This document shows positions 9,188 to 24,100 of a stretch of DNA of 34,613 nucleotides, in pieces (the first letter of the stretch is position 1; every line of letters begins with the position of its first letter). The stretch comes from Lampropedia aestuarii (lineage in GTDB: Bacteria; Pseudomonadota; Gammaproteobacteria; Burkholderiales; Burkholderiaceae_C): positions 3,964 through 38,576 of the forward strand of contig NZ_SSWX01000029.1 in assembly GCF_004803635.1 (NCBI RefSeq). Reading direction: 5' to 3'. Under the pieces are notes generated by a model that was not told the DNA's origin, made no database searches, and was given only the letters and a program-made list of their open reading frames with translations. The position numbers and the translations under genes are program-made.

Positions 9188-12100
9188 TCATCGTGCGCTC
9201 CCCCATCTTCCGTATCGATACGCCAGCCCAAGCATGCACAAGAGCAGCAAGAAGTAGACCCCGTCCTTGTCCAGCAGTGGCACCGGTATCGGCGCCGCTG
9301 TCACCGCATCACCTGCCACAAACCCAATCGTTGCTTGGCTGCGGTTGCCCGCCTTATCCAGCGCCTCTATCACCAGTTGGTAGGTCCCCAATGACAGCGC
9401 AATCGAGCTGCCCGGCACATAGGTCTGGCCGTTGAGCGTGATCTGGTAGGAGTCCAGGTTCTCATCAGTCACCACGATGCTCGGCGTGAGCGATGGTGTG
9501 GTGCTTGGATCAAATCGCTGTCCGTTTACCACTCCCCTCACTTCAATCAGCGGAGCCACGGTGTCCACGATGAAGGGGTGAACTAACATGGCTTGATTGC
9601 CCGCTTTGTCTGTGGCACGCAACTCAAGCGATTGCAGCCCTTCTGCCAACTGGGCCAGCAACACGCTGTAGGTACTGCCTTGTTCGGCCATTGCTGCCCA
9701 GGCCCCTGCGCCAAGTCGGTATTCCACGCTGGCCACGCCTGAGATCGCATCCAAGGCGTCAACCACCAATGGGGCTTGTTGGCTATTGAAGTAGCTGGAC
9801 TTCTCTGGCCGCAAGACGCTCACTTGTGGTGCCGTGCGATCAATGTAGAACCTGCGCTGCTGCACTTGCGACATGGTGCTCGCCATGTCTATCGCTCGCA
9901 CTTCAAGCCTGCGCTCGCCTTCACTCAGCGTGTTCAGGCTGACTTCAAACATGTCACCCCCCGCGCCCGGCACCGGCAACCATGGCCCGCCATCTAACCG
10001 GTATTCGGTGCGCTCAATTGCCACAGCGCTGAGCACACGCACGCTCAGCAAGCCTGCTTCTTGCAGGTAGCTTCCAGAGGCTGGCTGCACTATCTCGACC
10101 ATCGGCACAGTCGTCTCTGCGATGGTGAAGCGGGTGCTGACTGGCTGCGACACGTTGCCAGCCACATCCGTTGCGCGCGCTTCTACGGTGTGCGTTGCGG
10201 CCTCTAAATCACCTAGCGCTGCCTCGAACATTTCTGGATCAGCCTGCGCGGCCAGCTCCTGCCAAGCACCGCCGTTCAGGCGGTACTCGACTGTGCCCAT
10301 ACCAGATTGTTCGTCCACTGCGTTCACCACCAGTTGGCCCGCTTGCGTCAGCACCGCGCCATCGGTGGGCTGCACGATGGTGACCAGCGGTGCCAGCACA
10401 TCCGCTGCAAGGATTTCAAAACGAACGCTGGCATGGCTTTCATTGCCCGCTTTATCAAGGGCATAGGCTGTCAGCACGTACACGCCCGGTTCCTCCACCA
10501 AGGCACCGTTGCTGAACGGCTGGCCATTGAGTTGCAGTTCGCCGCGCTCCAGATTCAGATCCAAGAATTGCGCTCGAATGGTGACCGCTGTCAGGTATTT
10601 TTGCTCTCTCTCCACGCCTTCAATGCGTATCACTGGCGCTGTCGCATCCACCACAAACGCCACCGATGTCGCATCAGAGCGGTTGCCAGAGAGGTCGGCG
10701 GCCACAACAGCCACGCTGTACGCTCCGTCAGTGAGGTGTGCCAAAGAGGCGCTGAACTGCGCCGGGTCCGCTGTTGGCTGCATGCCTTGCCAAGGGCCTG
10801 TGCCAATTTGGTAGACCACCTCCGCCACACCGCTGTCGGCATCGACTGCGCTGACCTGCAGCTCTGCCGCATTTTTCAGGTAACTGCCTGCTGCTGGCTG
10901 CAAGATGCTAACCACTGGCGGTGCTTCGTCACTCGGACTCACGCCCGTGCCGACGAAGAAGGTCACCGCAGAGACTGAGGTGTTGCCAGCCAGGTCACTG
11001 GCCCGCACCTCTAGGCTGTAGCTGCCATCTTTGGTCACTGGCGTGCCTGATTCATAGGCAGCGCCGTTTAAACGCACTTGCGCTGTCGCCAGATAGAGGT
11101 CACTGATTTCGATCAATGGCGTCACTTGGTCGTATCGCTCACCATTGACAACGCCCTCAATGGCAATGCGCGGCGGCAGCGAGTCGACGATAAATTCGAC
11201 CGACTGGAGCGGTGACTGGTTGCCAAACGTATCGCTGGCCCGCACTTCTGCCGTGTGGGCGCCGTCAGCCAATGCACCTAGCTGCGCCGCATACACTGCC
11301 GAGCTGCCTGGCTCAGGCTCCATTTCACGCCACACTCCGCCTTGTATGCGGTACTCGACCAAGGAGATGTTGGAGAGCAGGTCATAGGCCGAGGCACGCA
11401 ACACCGGCGCCTCAGGCACAAAGCTACCTGCTGTGGGGCTGAGGATGGCCACGACAGGTGGCTGTGCTTCGTATACGGAGAAGGCCTTTTGGTGCAGCAC
11501 ACTATAGGTTTTCATGGCTGTTTTGATGGCCGAGCCATCCACCTGCAGGCTCACCGTATGCGCACGCAGCAGCCAGCCAAGGGTATTGAATTGCGCCGAG
11601 ATGCGTGCAGACTCACCCGGCACTACTGTCACGGTGTCCGATCGCTGCACCACCACACGCCCGCTGTGCGTCTCGGTCACGACCAAGCGCACGGGCAGGC
11701 GCTCTATCAGCGCAGTACCGGTGTTCGCTACGATGGCCTCGACCGTGAACGAGTCGCCTTGCAACACTTTGTCCGCTGACAGCGACAGGCTGCCCGTGTA
11801 TTGCACAGTGCCACTGTCTACCAGCGCGAAGCTGGTCTCTGATTGGGCTATCGCAGGGGAGGCCACGTCGATGCTGGCTTGGTATGCGCCATATGGCAGG
11901 CTGCCAAAGGCCCAGACGACATGCATGGTGATACGCTCTCGCGGTGCGTATTGCCGTGTATCGGTGAAGACGACGGTGTTGTTCGGGTCACGGATGGTGA
12001 TGGTGACCGGCACTTGCGCCACTTCTGCACCAAAGCCACTGAAGTCGACCGTGCCTGTCAGATTCAGGCTATTGGCTCGCACATAGCTGCTGCGATCGCT

Positions 12101-15100
12101 GAAGATGCGCGCAACCGCTGTGCCTTGCTGCTGTGCAATCGAGAATGCCGCTTGTGTCTGCGCCAGGGTGTTGGAGCCAGAGCGCAATTGCGCACGCACG
12201 CGATACGCACCAGGCAGCGTGTTGCCTGAGGTCCAGTGTGCCTCAAAGCTCCTGCGCTGGCCACCATCGATATTGCCCACCGCAATGTCTGGCAAGGTGG
12301 CGACAAGATAGCCCTGCTCATCTTCGACAAACAGTTTGATCACGCCAGAGGCGCGTGCACCGCCGTTGAGCAGCTCCAGCTCAATCGCCACCTGCTCGGT
12401 TGGCTGGTAGATGCCTTTGTCTAACTTGAGTGTCATGTCCAGGCTTTGGCCCACGGCTAAGACCGTGGCATCCCGCCAAGCAATATTGTTGTCGCGGTTT
12501 GCATCGCTCACACTGCGCTCGGGGTCAATCGACACTACCAACTGATACGTGCCGCTTTGCAGCGGGGTCCAGTCCAGCGTAAGGGAAGCCGATGATCCGG
12601 CGGCGATGGCCGGAACGTTCAACTGGCCAATGGTTTGTGCATCGCCATTGTGTACCGCAACCAAACTGCCTCGAACTGGTCTCGACGGACTGGTGCCGAT
12701 ATTGAAGACGCGCACTGCAACACGCGTAGTCTCCCCCTGATGCAAGACGCTGGGAATCAGCAGAATCTGCTCAGCACGAACTTCCAAATCTGGCAGAAGC
12801 TCGGTTTGTGATGCGCGCACAATACTCACAGGATCAGAGACCGCAGAACCCAGTGCACTACTGGCGTGTGCAGTTAACCGGTTATCACCAAACGCAAGCG
12901 GTATCTCAGTGAATACAAACATGCCCGCTGGCTTGACCAACGCATGCACCCAGTCTCCTGCGCCGCGCTGGGTATAGGCTACTTGGCCTCCAGCTAGAAC
13001 GCTTGATATTGCAGCATTCCCTGGGATACTTTGAAAATGTGCGGCATCCTGCACGTCACCATTCGTTTGGTAACCGTTCGCTGTGCGAAAAACTAAAGCA
13101 TCTGTGTAGGGGAGGATATGCACCTGATCATGAGATATCCCCTCAAAAACTGAAGTCGTCAATCCATCACTGAGGCGGTAGCTCATCAATCTAGAATCGC
13201 CCTCAGACCACAAGATAGTAGCTCCGTCACGTGACCACTCAACAGGGGGCACTACTCTAAAACTGTGCAAAATGGACGTCACTTGCTCTGTCTCATGCGT
13301 CTCTGGATTTAAGACAGAAACAACACTTCTATTAGTACTGTTACTGTCTGAGGTGCTCTGCATATACAGCAGCATGCGCCCATCAGGAGACCATCGCGGG
13401 TGCTGATTGTTATCCCCTTGGAGAAGCAACTTAGGCTCCGAAGTCACAGACTCTAGGGCGTAAAGCGATCCGTTCAAAGCGAAGGTCAAGCCGTACTCGC
13501 GACTCCAGTCCATGCCATCAACATCACTAGCCGTGTGGTTCACTGTCACACCGTCGGCCACGTGATGGATCCATATCTGACCTGCATTTGTATAAGCAAA
13601 GTACTGGCTATCCGGACTCCAGGTGATGTCCGAATCCACTCCTGACGCCTGAGATCGGATCAGCGAGAATCCTTGCCCTTGGGCAGGCTCACCATAGAGC
13701 TGCCACCTGCTGACGCTGTGCGTCACCAGATAGCGGCCATCCGGTGACCACGATCCCAATGCCAGTTGAGTCTGTACTTGTGTGGATTCCACACTCTCTG
13801 TTGCCTTAGCTTGTGCAAGCACTTGACCACCGTCACTGCGCAACTGCACGGAAGCGCCTGGCACTGCCATACCATGCACCGCAACATCTCCACGAGAGGT
13901 ATGGAAAGGCACATTGGATTGCGCAGGGAAGAACAACTGCGCGCCCTCAATCGCCGCACGTGGCACACCTGAATCTTCATTCGAGGCGGCACTTTCATTG
14001 CCCAACGCATCGGCCATGCGAACCACATAAAAATAGCTTTTCCCACCAACCAGTCCGCTATCCAGATAGCCGTCTGAACCGGTGTCTAGGCTAGCAATCC
14101 GCTGATAAGGCCCTCCAGCCTGTAAAGCGCGGTAGAGATGGTAGCGGTCCACCGTGCCCATAGGTGCAGGATGTTGCCAGTCAACTTGCAGTGCATTGGC
14201 TTGAGCGGGCAGGCTCACCGTCAGGTTTTGCGCCTGCGGCAGCTCCACACCGTTATCGATCTCAAGCTTTATAGGATCACTCGGTGGGCTGCTCAACCCC
14301 ACGGTATTCACTGCTATCACAGCCAGCTCCAACTCTCCATTCGGGAGTTGGCCGGTCCATTGAGTCTCTGTAAATACGGGGGCGTATTCAAGCTCGAACG
14401 AGAACTCCGGGTAGTTGGTCGCCTGATGCTGCACCGACAGCCTAGACGTCTTGTAGGGAACATCCAAATCAAAGGTGTAAGCACCTCCAGTTAAGACTGC
14501 TTTGGCAAGCGGTATCCAGCCAAAACCATCGTGCGCACGAAGCACGACTTCGCCCTGATAAGACGAACGCACGGTGACACGGTATATGAGCGCGTCGACT
14601 TCCAGATAGTCCCATTGACTGATTTGCTGGGCAGTTAATCCCCCCTCATACAAAACCGCATACCCCAAGATATCCGGCTCGCTATTTGCATCCCATTGCA
14701 ATGACACCTGGGCATCAGGTCCGATATCGGATGTCACGTTCAACGGCGTTGCAGGCGGAATTGCCGTAACAATGTATGCTGAAGCCCGATTGCTTCGATT
14801 GCCCAGATCATCCAGTAAGACAAGACTGAAGTCATTACGCCCAGTTGCCAACGGCACGTCCACAAACTTGAATTGCCCATCACTGCCGACCTCAACACTC
14901 AGTAGCTCCTCGCCACCATCATGGGCGACTCGCAACTCAGCTGTGTGCTCTTTGGTTCCTTTACCTTGCAGGTCGACACTGCGCGTAGCCACGGGTGAAT
15001 AGGGCTGCTCCAGGGTCGGTGTATGCACCAAGGCCGTGACTGACAAGGTTTGATCTACCCGGTTACCTGAAGCATCACGACTATAGATTTCGAAGACATG

Positions 15101-18100
15101 CAGATCATCGCTCATGCCATCGAAACTAAGCGTATTGAGCCCAGCTTCTACCGACTGCCAAATGCAGCAGCCGTTCTTAACAACCTGGTACTCCCGCACA
15201 GAAGCGACATCGCTTGGTACCCAGTCAATGGTGACCCTGCGACCGTCAACACGAGCAGTGGCTGTGCGCACTGGCGTATCTGTATAGACCAACCTAATGG
15301 CCGCAGGCTCAGGGTCAACGTTGTGGTTGCGGTCAGTCGCCACAGCTCGGAATTCGTAGGGCCCCATTGACAGGCCTGCTGGATTCCACGGCACTGTGAA
15401 CGGCTCTTGCGTGAGTGCACTACCGAGTCTCTCCCATTGGGTCTGCCCCTCTAAACGAAACTCAAACTGCACACTGGCAACATCTTTATCTTCTACCGTT
15501 GCCAGCAACACAACGGCGGCATTCACTCTGGTCTCTGACTGAGGGCTGGTGATGATGGCCTTGGGCGCGCGGTTATCTAACTGCACACCAGCAGGATCGG
15601 AAAGCGCACTGACATTACCTGCCTGATCCACCGCCTGAACGGTGTAGATACTTGCGCCATCGGGCACCTGCTGGTCCAAGTAATGGTTCGTGTGCAGCAA
15701 ATAGGCGGTGATGGGCGAGCTGGATTCCTCGTTGCCATTGACCAGCTCTCCATCTCGGTACAGCAAATACCCAGCCAGATCGGCTTCGGTATTGGCATCC
15801 CAAGCCAAGCTCACATCACTGCCCATTGGCTTGCCAGTCAAACCTGTCGGTTTGGCAGGCGCGACATTGTCAACACTGACAGTAATACGGGCGCGCTGGA
15901 CACGCGCCTCAATGTCCCAGACGCTGAGCAATAAAGTGTGCTCTGAGCCTTCTGCCAAACCAGCCGTATCCCACTGCCCTAGCACGCCATTTTGTACACC
16001 AATTGTCGAGCGCCGCACAGTTTCGAAGTCTGATGGCTGCGGATTGCTTCCTGGCGCGAGTTCCAACGTGTATTCACGCAGCTCCTGACGGCTACTGTGA
16101 GCAGTCCCAAGCACCTGAACCGTGCCTGAAACCACTGCGCTATTGCGTGGTGAAGCAATAAATGCTTGCAAGCCTGGCGCACTCAAGGTCAGCGACACTT
16201 CGTTCGAACGCAAAGTGCGACCAGTCTCCGTATGCGCAATCACCACAAATTTGGCTGCACCGCCCCCAGGTTGATCAACCAGGTAGGTGTTTTCTTCCAA
16301 CAGCGCACTGGTCAGTTGCACGCCATTTTGTTCGACGTGGTAGCCCTTGATCGGCACAGGTTCTGTCAAATTCCAGTTCAAACGCACACGCTCGCCCGCT
16401 TCGATAGCGCCTGTCAAAACGATCGCACCTGGTATGCCGTTGTTAAACCGCAGCTCTGTGATGGCCTCAGAGCGGTTGCCCGCCTTGTCCAGCACGGTCA
16501 AGCGCAGCGTATAGACGCCATCGGGCAGTGCAGGCAACATACCAAGTTGCTCGTTATTGACGCCGGTACTGGCCCTTTCAAGGGTAGTCCAGCGGCTGGC
16601 CTGGCTTATCACGCCTGGCGCCACTTCGAGCAAATACTCTTCTAAGTTGGCATCAGTAGCAGTTCCAATAACTGGAGTCTCCCCCTCAACTGCTGCGCTT
16701 TGGGCAGGCAATTCAATCGATGCTATAGGCGCAGTGCTGTCTACGACCACGCGGTGCGACAAAGAGCTAACCCAACCTGCATGGTCCTCTGCTGTCAATT
16801 GCAGACTGTAATTGCCATCTGCATGGTCACTTGGACGCCATGTAAGAGAGCTAAGTAAAGGCCAACTGCCGCCCTCATAGAGCAACTGCTGCACGCCTGC
16901 CTGGTCAACCAAACTTAGCGTCCATCGCTTAAGGTTCAGCTCATCAATCCCTGCCTCTATGGGCTTTAGCTCTGAACCGGAGTGGTAGCTGCCATCCGCA
17001 GGCTCCACAAGAGCCAATACAGGGGCAGTGTTGTCTATTACTACATCCACATTCAGCATCGCCTCAGTCGCTGCACGGTCACTCGCTCGGACACGGAGAG
17101 TCAGCGGACCCTCCTCAAATTCACGCAAGTCGCCAATAGATAATGCGCTCAAGCTCTCTGTTCCTGAGAGCAGTGGCGTGACAAGCCCATTTTGCTGAAC
17201 AGAAATCGCATATTCCTCTAAGTGCATATCCTGCACCGTGGCTCGCACTTCGGTTTCGCCTTTGATGTGTTGTCCATCGACAACCGAGAATTGCAGTGCT
17301 GGCGCTGTCGCATCAAGCACAAGCTGGATACGTTCAGCTTGCATCAGTCCTGGGTTCAGGGCTGAATGCACCTCCAGCATCCAGTGGTACACCCCATCCA
17401 CAGCAGGAACGCGATCTCGTGTTAAGCCGTCCCATTGAACGGTATGGGTGCCAGCGGGCAGGCGCACTGTATCCAGCAACAGCGCAACCGGCACTCCTGC
17501 GCGCAGCACACGCACAGTTACCAAGCTTTCGCCCTGAAGGCCAAAACGCAGTGCAGCAACGTCAAGCCGGTTGTCTCCGTTGGGTGAAAACAGTTCAGGC
17601 GCGGCCTCTGCATACTCGAGCAGCCACTGCGCGTCCACTCGCTCGACTGGAACAACCAATTGCGCTTCATTTCCAGGTTTGTCAATGGCTTTAAGCCGAA
17701 GACTGTAGGGACCAGGCTCCAGATGCAACATATTCCACACCGCAAACTGCGCATTTTGTTGCGCCCCACCTCCATTCGCAATCGACACCCAGTCTTCATC
17801 CTCTGGCGCATGGCCAAAGGCATATTCCAGACCCCAAGCATGGAAATTACGGTCAGTTGCCGATCCAATGACACCAACCAGCATCGACAGGGCATCGCCA
17901 GCGCCAGGGAAGTCAATTGCCAATGCCGGTGCAGTCGCATCGATCTCGAAAATCAAGGATGACCGGTCCAGTGCCGAAAAGGTTTTGGTCAATCCACAGT
18001 CATCTGTGAATACAAATTCAAATGCATACATACCATCCGGCAGTCGAGTTGCCCCATCTCCATTACCGTCCCAGACGATTTCAAATTTACCTGGCTGCAG

Positions 18101-21100
18101 CGAAAGAGGGTCAAAACGGCGTACCGGCCTGTCGTAGTTTGGTATTAGGCGTTCTCGCCCTTCAACAATTTCCGTTTTTGTTTCATAAACGACCGCTTGC
18201 AGAGTGACTGCTTCATCCGCATTGCCAAAAACAAACATTTCTTCAAGAGTGGGTGAAAACAAGCGCGTACTCAGGGTAGGCAAGTCAACGTCAACACTGG
18301 CATCTACATAAAATTGCACCGATTCACAAGTTTGCATACCGGCCCAATTTGAAACTTTCACATCAACAGCCACCTCACCTGTGAAATCAAAAAGTCTTGA
18401 TATAGGCCCTTCGTATCCCTCATTTATAGCAATGGGTTCAGCATCTCTTTCCTTAGGAAACTGCTCTCGCAAAACATCACCACGTTTTACCTCCATTGAG
18501 GGACTTGGACTATCTCTAAATGTGGTTCTTGCATAGGGTTTACCTGGGTTAATATATCTCACACTGGAGAAATACAACCATCCTTCAGGGTCGTCAATAC
18601 GCGAAAAAATTTCCACACCAGCACGCAGTGAAGGAATAGCTTGATACACATCATAAATCATCCGTCCGCATACTTTTTGAGCATTATGAGGATTGGTAAT
18701 TTGCAAAAGAGGCGGGGAAAAATCAACCGTTAACTCAACAGGAGTTTCAAACGTTTTACCCTCTACATCCTGCATACGAGCGAACCACTCTCCCGATTGA
18801 GAGGCCGGTAAAATATTCGAAAAATAAGCAGTTCCATACGAAGGTGAAATGGCATTAAAAAAGATATCTTCAACACCATCAATGCGCCGACCAAATACCA
18901 AATGGTCCAAATTTGGCACCTCAGAAGATGAGGCACTTTTATTTGGATTCAACTCAATACTTAGCGGACTACTTGCATTTGAGCTACACGCTTGAGGATT
19001 CGAAGCCACCTTTACTGACAAACCATTGCAAGAAATTGCAGCCAAGGTCTTCCCACCTTCAGAGTAGTAAATTTTCTGACCAAGCGTATCAATATAATAG
19101 GGCTTTATAATCACAAAATATTTTACGCAAGCCCTAAAATCACCAGAAATTCTGAATAACAAACCACCAATATAGACAGGAGATAGATACCTCAAATCCT
19201 CATCACTCTGCAGATACACATCGTATCGAACACGCTCATCAAACAGAGATGGCGGTGTATAGGAGTAGTCGATATGGCTTCCTGGATGAACGCTCGCGGC
19301 ATCAGCCGACTCACCAGCATCTGTCGACTTACTAAACGACAGTTCATGGTTGCGCGTTGATTGCTCGCCAGCATTTATAAAGTCAAACAAAAAATGGAAT
19401 TGATAACGCTCACCGCTATCGAGCAACGAGGTATCGACTATCGCTACAGCAAAACCTTTATCAAACACAGCAGACACCGACATGACCGGCACATCTTCCC
19501 TACTTATGCGCAGTACAACTGAACGCGGCTTCTCGGCATACGTGCTTGCCGCCTCCAATATTATATTTTCAGCATCAACAATAGAATTAATACCCAACTC
19601 AACGGCCTCACCATCCACAAAAACAACTGAAACATCCTGTACTAAACGCCCCACATTGATCGAAATATTTCCAGCCAAATCATCAGCAACAATTCGATAT
19701 TCGTCACCAGACAAAAGTTCGTAGTCCTTCATTGACCAATAATGTGGATCACTGGCCGCGTAATTACCTGAGTAAATGTCAATCCAGTAGCCATCTCCCA
19801 GCCTTCTTCGTTGCAAAACCATTTTCCCAGGATTTTCATCTTGAACACTCCAGCCCAAGGCCTCCGTATTCAGGCAAACTCGCTTCCCATCAACATTGTT
19901 TTCCCAAGATCGATGAGAACCTTTAATGATTTGACACGGCATTCCATTTTGGTCATCCTTCTGAAAAAATGGATGATCCATGAATAGAAGCTCGTGGGTG
20001 CCTTTTAAGGAAATGGGCGGAGCTGTATCAATGCCAAGTACCCACTCAAAATCGGCAGCAACGATGCGATATGATCCATCAGGAACTATGCTGCCATTCT
20101 GGTCTCGGCCATTCCATACATATTCGTCAGTCACCCCCCCAGATGGATAACTGAGTTCAACTCGTCTGACAAGATGTCCAGATTCATCAAGTATCTCTAT
20201 ATCAAAATTAACCGGCTCCAGTACGCGAAATGAAATTTTCACATCATCCTGGACACCGTCCCCATTTGGGGAAATATATTGCTCTGACAGCTTCAAATCA
20301 GTTACTGCAGGATTGATACCATAATTAATTCTTGTAATTTCAGCACGTTTATTGCCAGCCCTGTCCTCTACTGTCAACTTGATTTCATAAACTCCAATTC
20401 CTGGCGGTACCCAAGCGCCAACAAAAACACCTCTGCGAACTGGAGCATTGGACGGCAAAGCAAGCTCGGCCCAATCGCTTTGGCCCTCTTTACGGTACTC
20501 AATCGAATACCGCAAAAAATTCATGTCATCCGCAGTCCCAGAAATTCTTAAGGCACGCCCACCCGGAACTCTCGACACCCTGACCATGGCCGACATATTT
20601 TGAGTGCTGCTGTAAGCCATGATTGAAGAATCAGTATTTTTATAGTAAAAAATACCGTTTTGCTCATCAAGTGCGCCGCGCAAAATGCCACCATTACTCG
20701 GACCGGCAGGAATAATCCGATCTTCCAGAAACTTTTTCTCAAAAAGGCGGCTTATCGAATAGCCATCCACCCATAGCTCGCCATCGAGATTGGTAGGATA
20801 TAACGCCTTGAAACTATCCTGGGGATTGATAGCCACTCCTGATTCAAGAGAAAGACCGCACCCCAGGTAAGAAATCAATGCAGAGTAAAAACCCGCTGCA
20901 CATACCCCACCTTCTTTATCTCGAATTAACACAGGCGGATTACCTGTATTCTTTTGAAATTCATAAACAAGACGAATGTTTTTTGTCTCAACATCCAAGC
21001 TATAAATTCCAACTCCCCAGCAAAGAGCGCCACCGCACTCACTCTTTAATATATTGTAATAATATATCTCTCTCGAATCATCAGACCAAAAAGCACCAAA

Positions 21101-24100
21101 TGCCCCAGTCCCGAAATCATGCAAAATTTCGCCATCAATGCCATAAACAACAACCTTGGAATTTACATTTGGGTACACACTCTCAGGATATATCCTGATC
21201 ATGTCAGACAATTCAAAAAATAATTTACTCGCATCTGGAGACCAAATAGGTCCTCTTGGGGAATAATTGAACGTATATTGGTCTATCTGATAGTAAGAAT
21301 TATCGCCAGTTTCGACAGACAAAATTCCATTACTTCTGTCTGCGATGAATTTTCTATCTGGAGACAGCATCTCCCACATATCCGACTCATTGCTTAAGCA
21401 ATACCGTCTTGCCATACCCTCTTCATCTCGTATTAACTCTTCATTGCCATCAACATCGTATCTGTAGAGCTTTGTATTGAGCTGCAAATATACATATTCG
21501 TTGTTTGCATCTCCAATTGCAAAACACGCGCTACGATCTTGGTATTCATCAGATTCTTTTAATATCTTCTTATCTCGGCCATAAGCATTTGTCACACTCA
21601 AAACGCCCTCTTGATAAAATACCAAGCGAGAGCCGTCTACTCCAGGATCAAAATTCTGCGGCATTGCTTCACCGCTGTAGACAACAATCTCTGCTCCGGT
21701 TCGCGCATCAATTCTTTTGATAATGTAAACAGCGCTTCCGAACACCGTCTGCCGCTCAGAGACATAGGCATAGGGTGCAAGCCTTAAACTGTGGTGCAGC
21801 ACATTCCATCCACTGTCTGGCGGTATCAAAACAGCATGATGCCCATGCCGAGTCCCAAACGCCTCGACAACTGAAGATCGGTTGTTGTCCACCCGAACCT
21901 CGGCGCTGCCAAGGCTGCGCTCTGAGTTCCAAACTTGGATGCTGTAGTCCCCGTCTTTGACAACGACGCCTCTGTCATCTGTGCCATTCCAGAGCCAACT
22001 GCCTGTCTGCACTGCCCGCCAATTCACTGGGTCACGCGCTGTGCGCACTACCCTGCCATTGTCTTTGCGCACGACGGTGATATAAACATCCTCAGCACTG
22101 GCCAAGCGGAATCTCAGCCGTGTGTCGTCTTTGACTCCGTCCCCGTTGGGTGAGATGAATTTCTGATCTGCGTAAAAGTCCAAATCTTGCGCATTTAGAT
22201 CAATGACAGCATTGTTATTGGCCTCATTCAATTCCAGGATGTGGTCTTCCGGATCTACCTTGATGACCAATGGCCCCATTTGGACATTGGTGACTAAATA
22301 GCTGAATGCGAAGCTCCCGGAATTTTTGCCTTCAATGACGGGCAACACGCGGCTGGCCAATGGCTGGGCTGCGTCTTCTTCAAAAATGGCGATGACTACG
22401 TCATGGGCGGGTAAGTCACCGAGATTGGCAACGGTGCCAACAATTGAGACCGTGGTGCCTGACGCGGGCGCTTCAGGTGTGACTTGGATATTAGCCCTGC
22501 CAATGGCCAAATCTGGCAAGGACAGCATTTCGGTCACCACGAACGCGCTGTTGTCGGTGCGCTGTAGTTCCAGGAGTTCTTGCGCACGGTCCAAGACGAC
22601 GTACAAAAGCTGCTGTCCTTGCCCACGAGGATCTTGCCACGTTGTGGTGATGGTGGTTTCGGCACCTGCAGCCAGTGCCTCAACGCGTTCAGTGGCTAAC
22701 AACAGTCCTCCATGCTCCGGATCGCCAAGAAAAAATTCGACGTCGAAGCCTGCTGCGGCACTGAGGCCGCTGTTGAGGATGCTAGCCGTAAGCTGGGTTG
22801 CTTGTGCCGAGCGCACAGGCTGGGGGGAGATGCTGATGCTCTTGTAGCTGACAGCAATGTTCACACCGGTATAGCGCTCCCCCACTTGCACGGACTGGGC
22901 TGCAAAATTGTTGCTTGTATCCTGCTCACTCAGTACCCTCTCCGGGTCCAGCCGTACCTCTAAACGGTGGGCACCCTCAGTGGCTGGTCGCCAGGTGAAT
23001 TCCGCGGTCCGCGTCTGGCCCGAAGCGATTTGCAAGCGTACATTTTGTTTGGAGACTTCTGTAGCTTGCGCATCGAGAATGACCAACTGCACGGTAAAGT
23101 CGGTGGTGTCGACAGTTCCAATATTGCGTACATTGACTTGGATTTGTGCATCCACGCCTGCCGACAACATAGTCGGCGCTACCTGAATATCTGATTGTGC
23201 GAGCGCAACATCCAAGGCATCTCTGGTTTGCACCTTGACACTCGCAATATTGTTTTCCTTATTCGTCTCGCCTATCGCATTGTCGGGATCAAGCTCGACG
23301 GTGTACAACCGGCTACCACTGCGCTTTAGGATCACATCAAACACCAGCGTATTTTGCGCTTGGGCACCGATGGAGAACACCTGTTCGGCAGCGATAGATT
23401 GTTTTAGATTGCCTTCCTCGCCCTCCCAAAGAACGGCTTTGACCGCATTCGCAGCCAATGACCCAGCATTGGTTACTAAGGCCGTGATTTGTATGTCAGC
23501 TGGCAGGCTGGAGAGCTGCGCAGGATTGGCGACGATGTCATCAGCCGTGATCAACAGATCAACACCCGTTTGTGGTGCGCCTACATGGACATCAATCGAA
23601 AGCACATTGTCACTTCTCACCCGCTCACCGACGAGGTCGTCTGGATCGACCTCAGCGACTAAGCGTAGCGCACCGCTATAGCCCAGGGTGTGGACAATGA
23701 ACTCAATACGAGCCTGGGCACCTGGTGCCAATGCAGGAAGGCTGATATCCTGGCGCGCTTTAGGACCACTCACGTCTGCCATATAGGTGCGCAAGACTGT
23801 TTCAGGTACGCGTGCACCACTGGTGTTTTTGACTAGCGCCGTGAGCAGAACTGGCACGCCAGCGGGGACATCAGTTTGTGCAGCGGTGAATCTCTCTAGC
23901 GCCCAGTTGGGCACGTCTGTGCCTGTCAATGCACGAATGGCCACCGCTGTGGCATAAACGCTGCCATCCCAGCTTCCATCCATGCGCTGCTGTGCAAGCA
24001 GATAATTGCTGGCTGCCTTTGCCTGGATGGCATCAAGGGCACCAGCGCGGGTCGCCGCAATCAAAACCTCAGCCGTTTCGTGGCTGGTACTTTTTTCTTG

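Noticed and set aside
9153-9239. Upstream start (9239) for the 2338-residue RHS protein.
   Set aside because: It would overlap the end of the giant gene and bury the signal peptide 29 residues in; the ATG at 9152 has a much better ribosome site.
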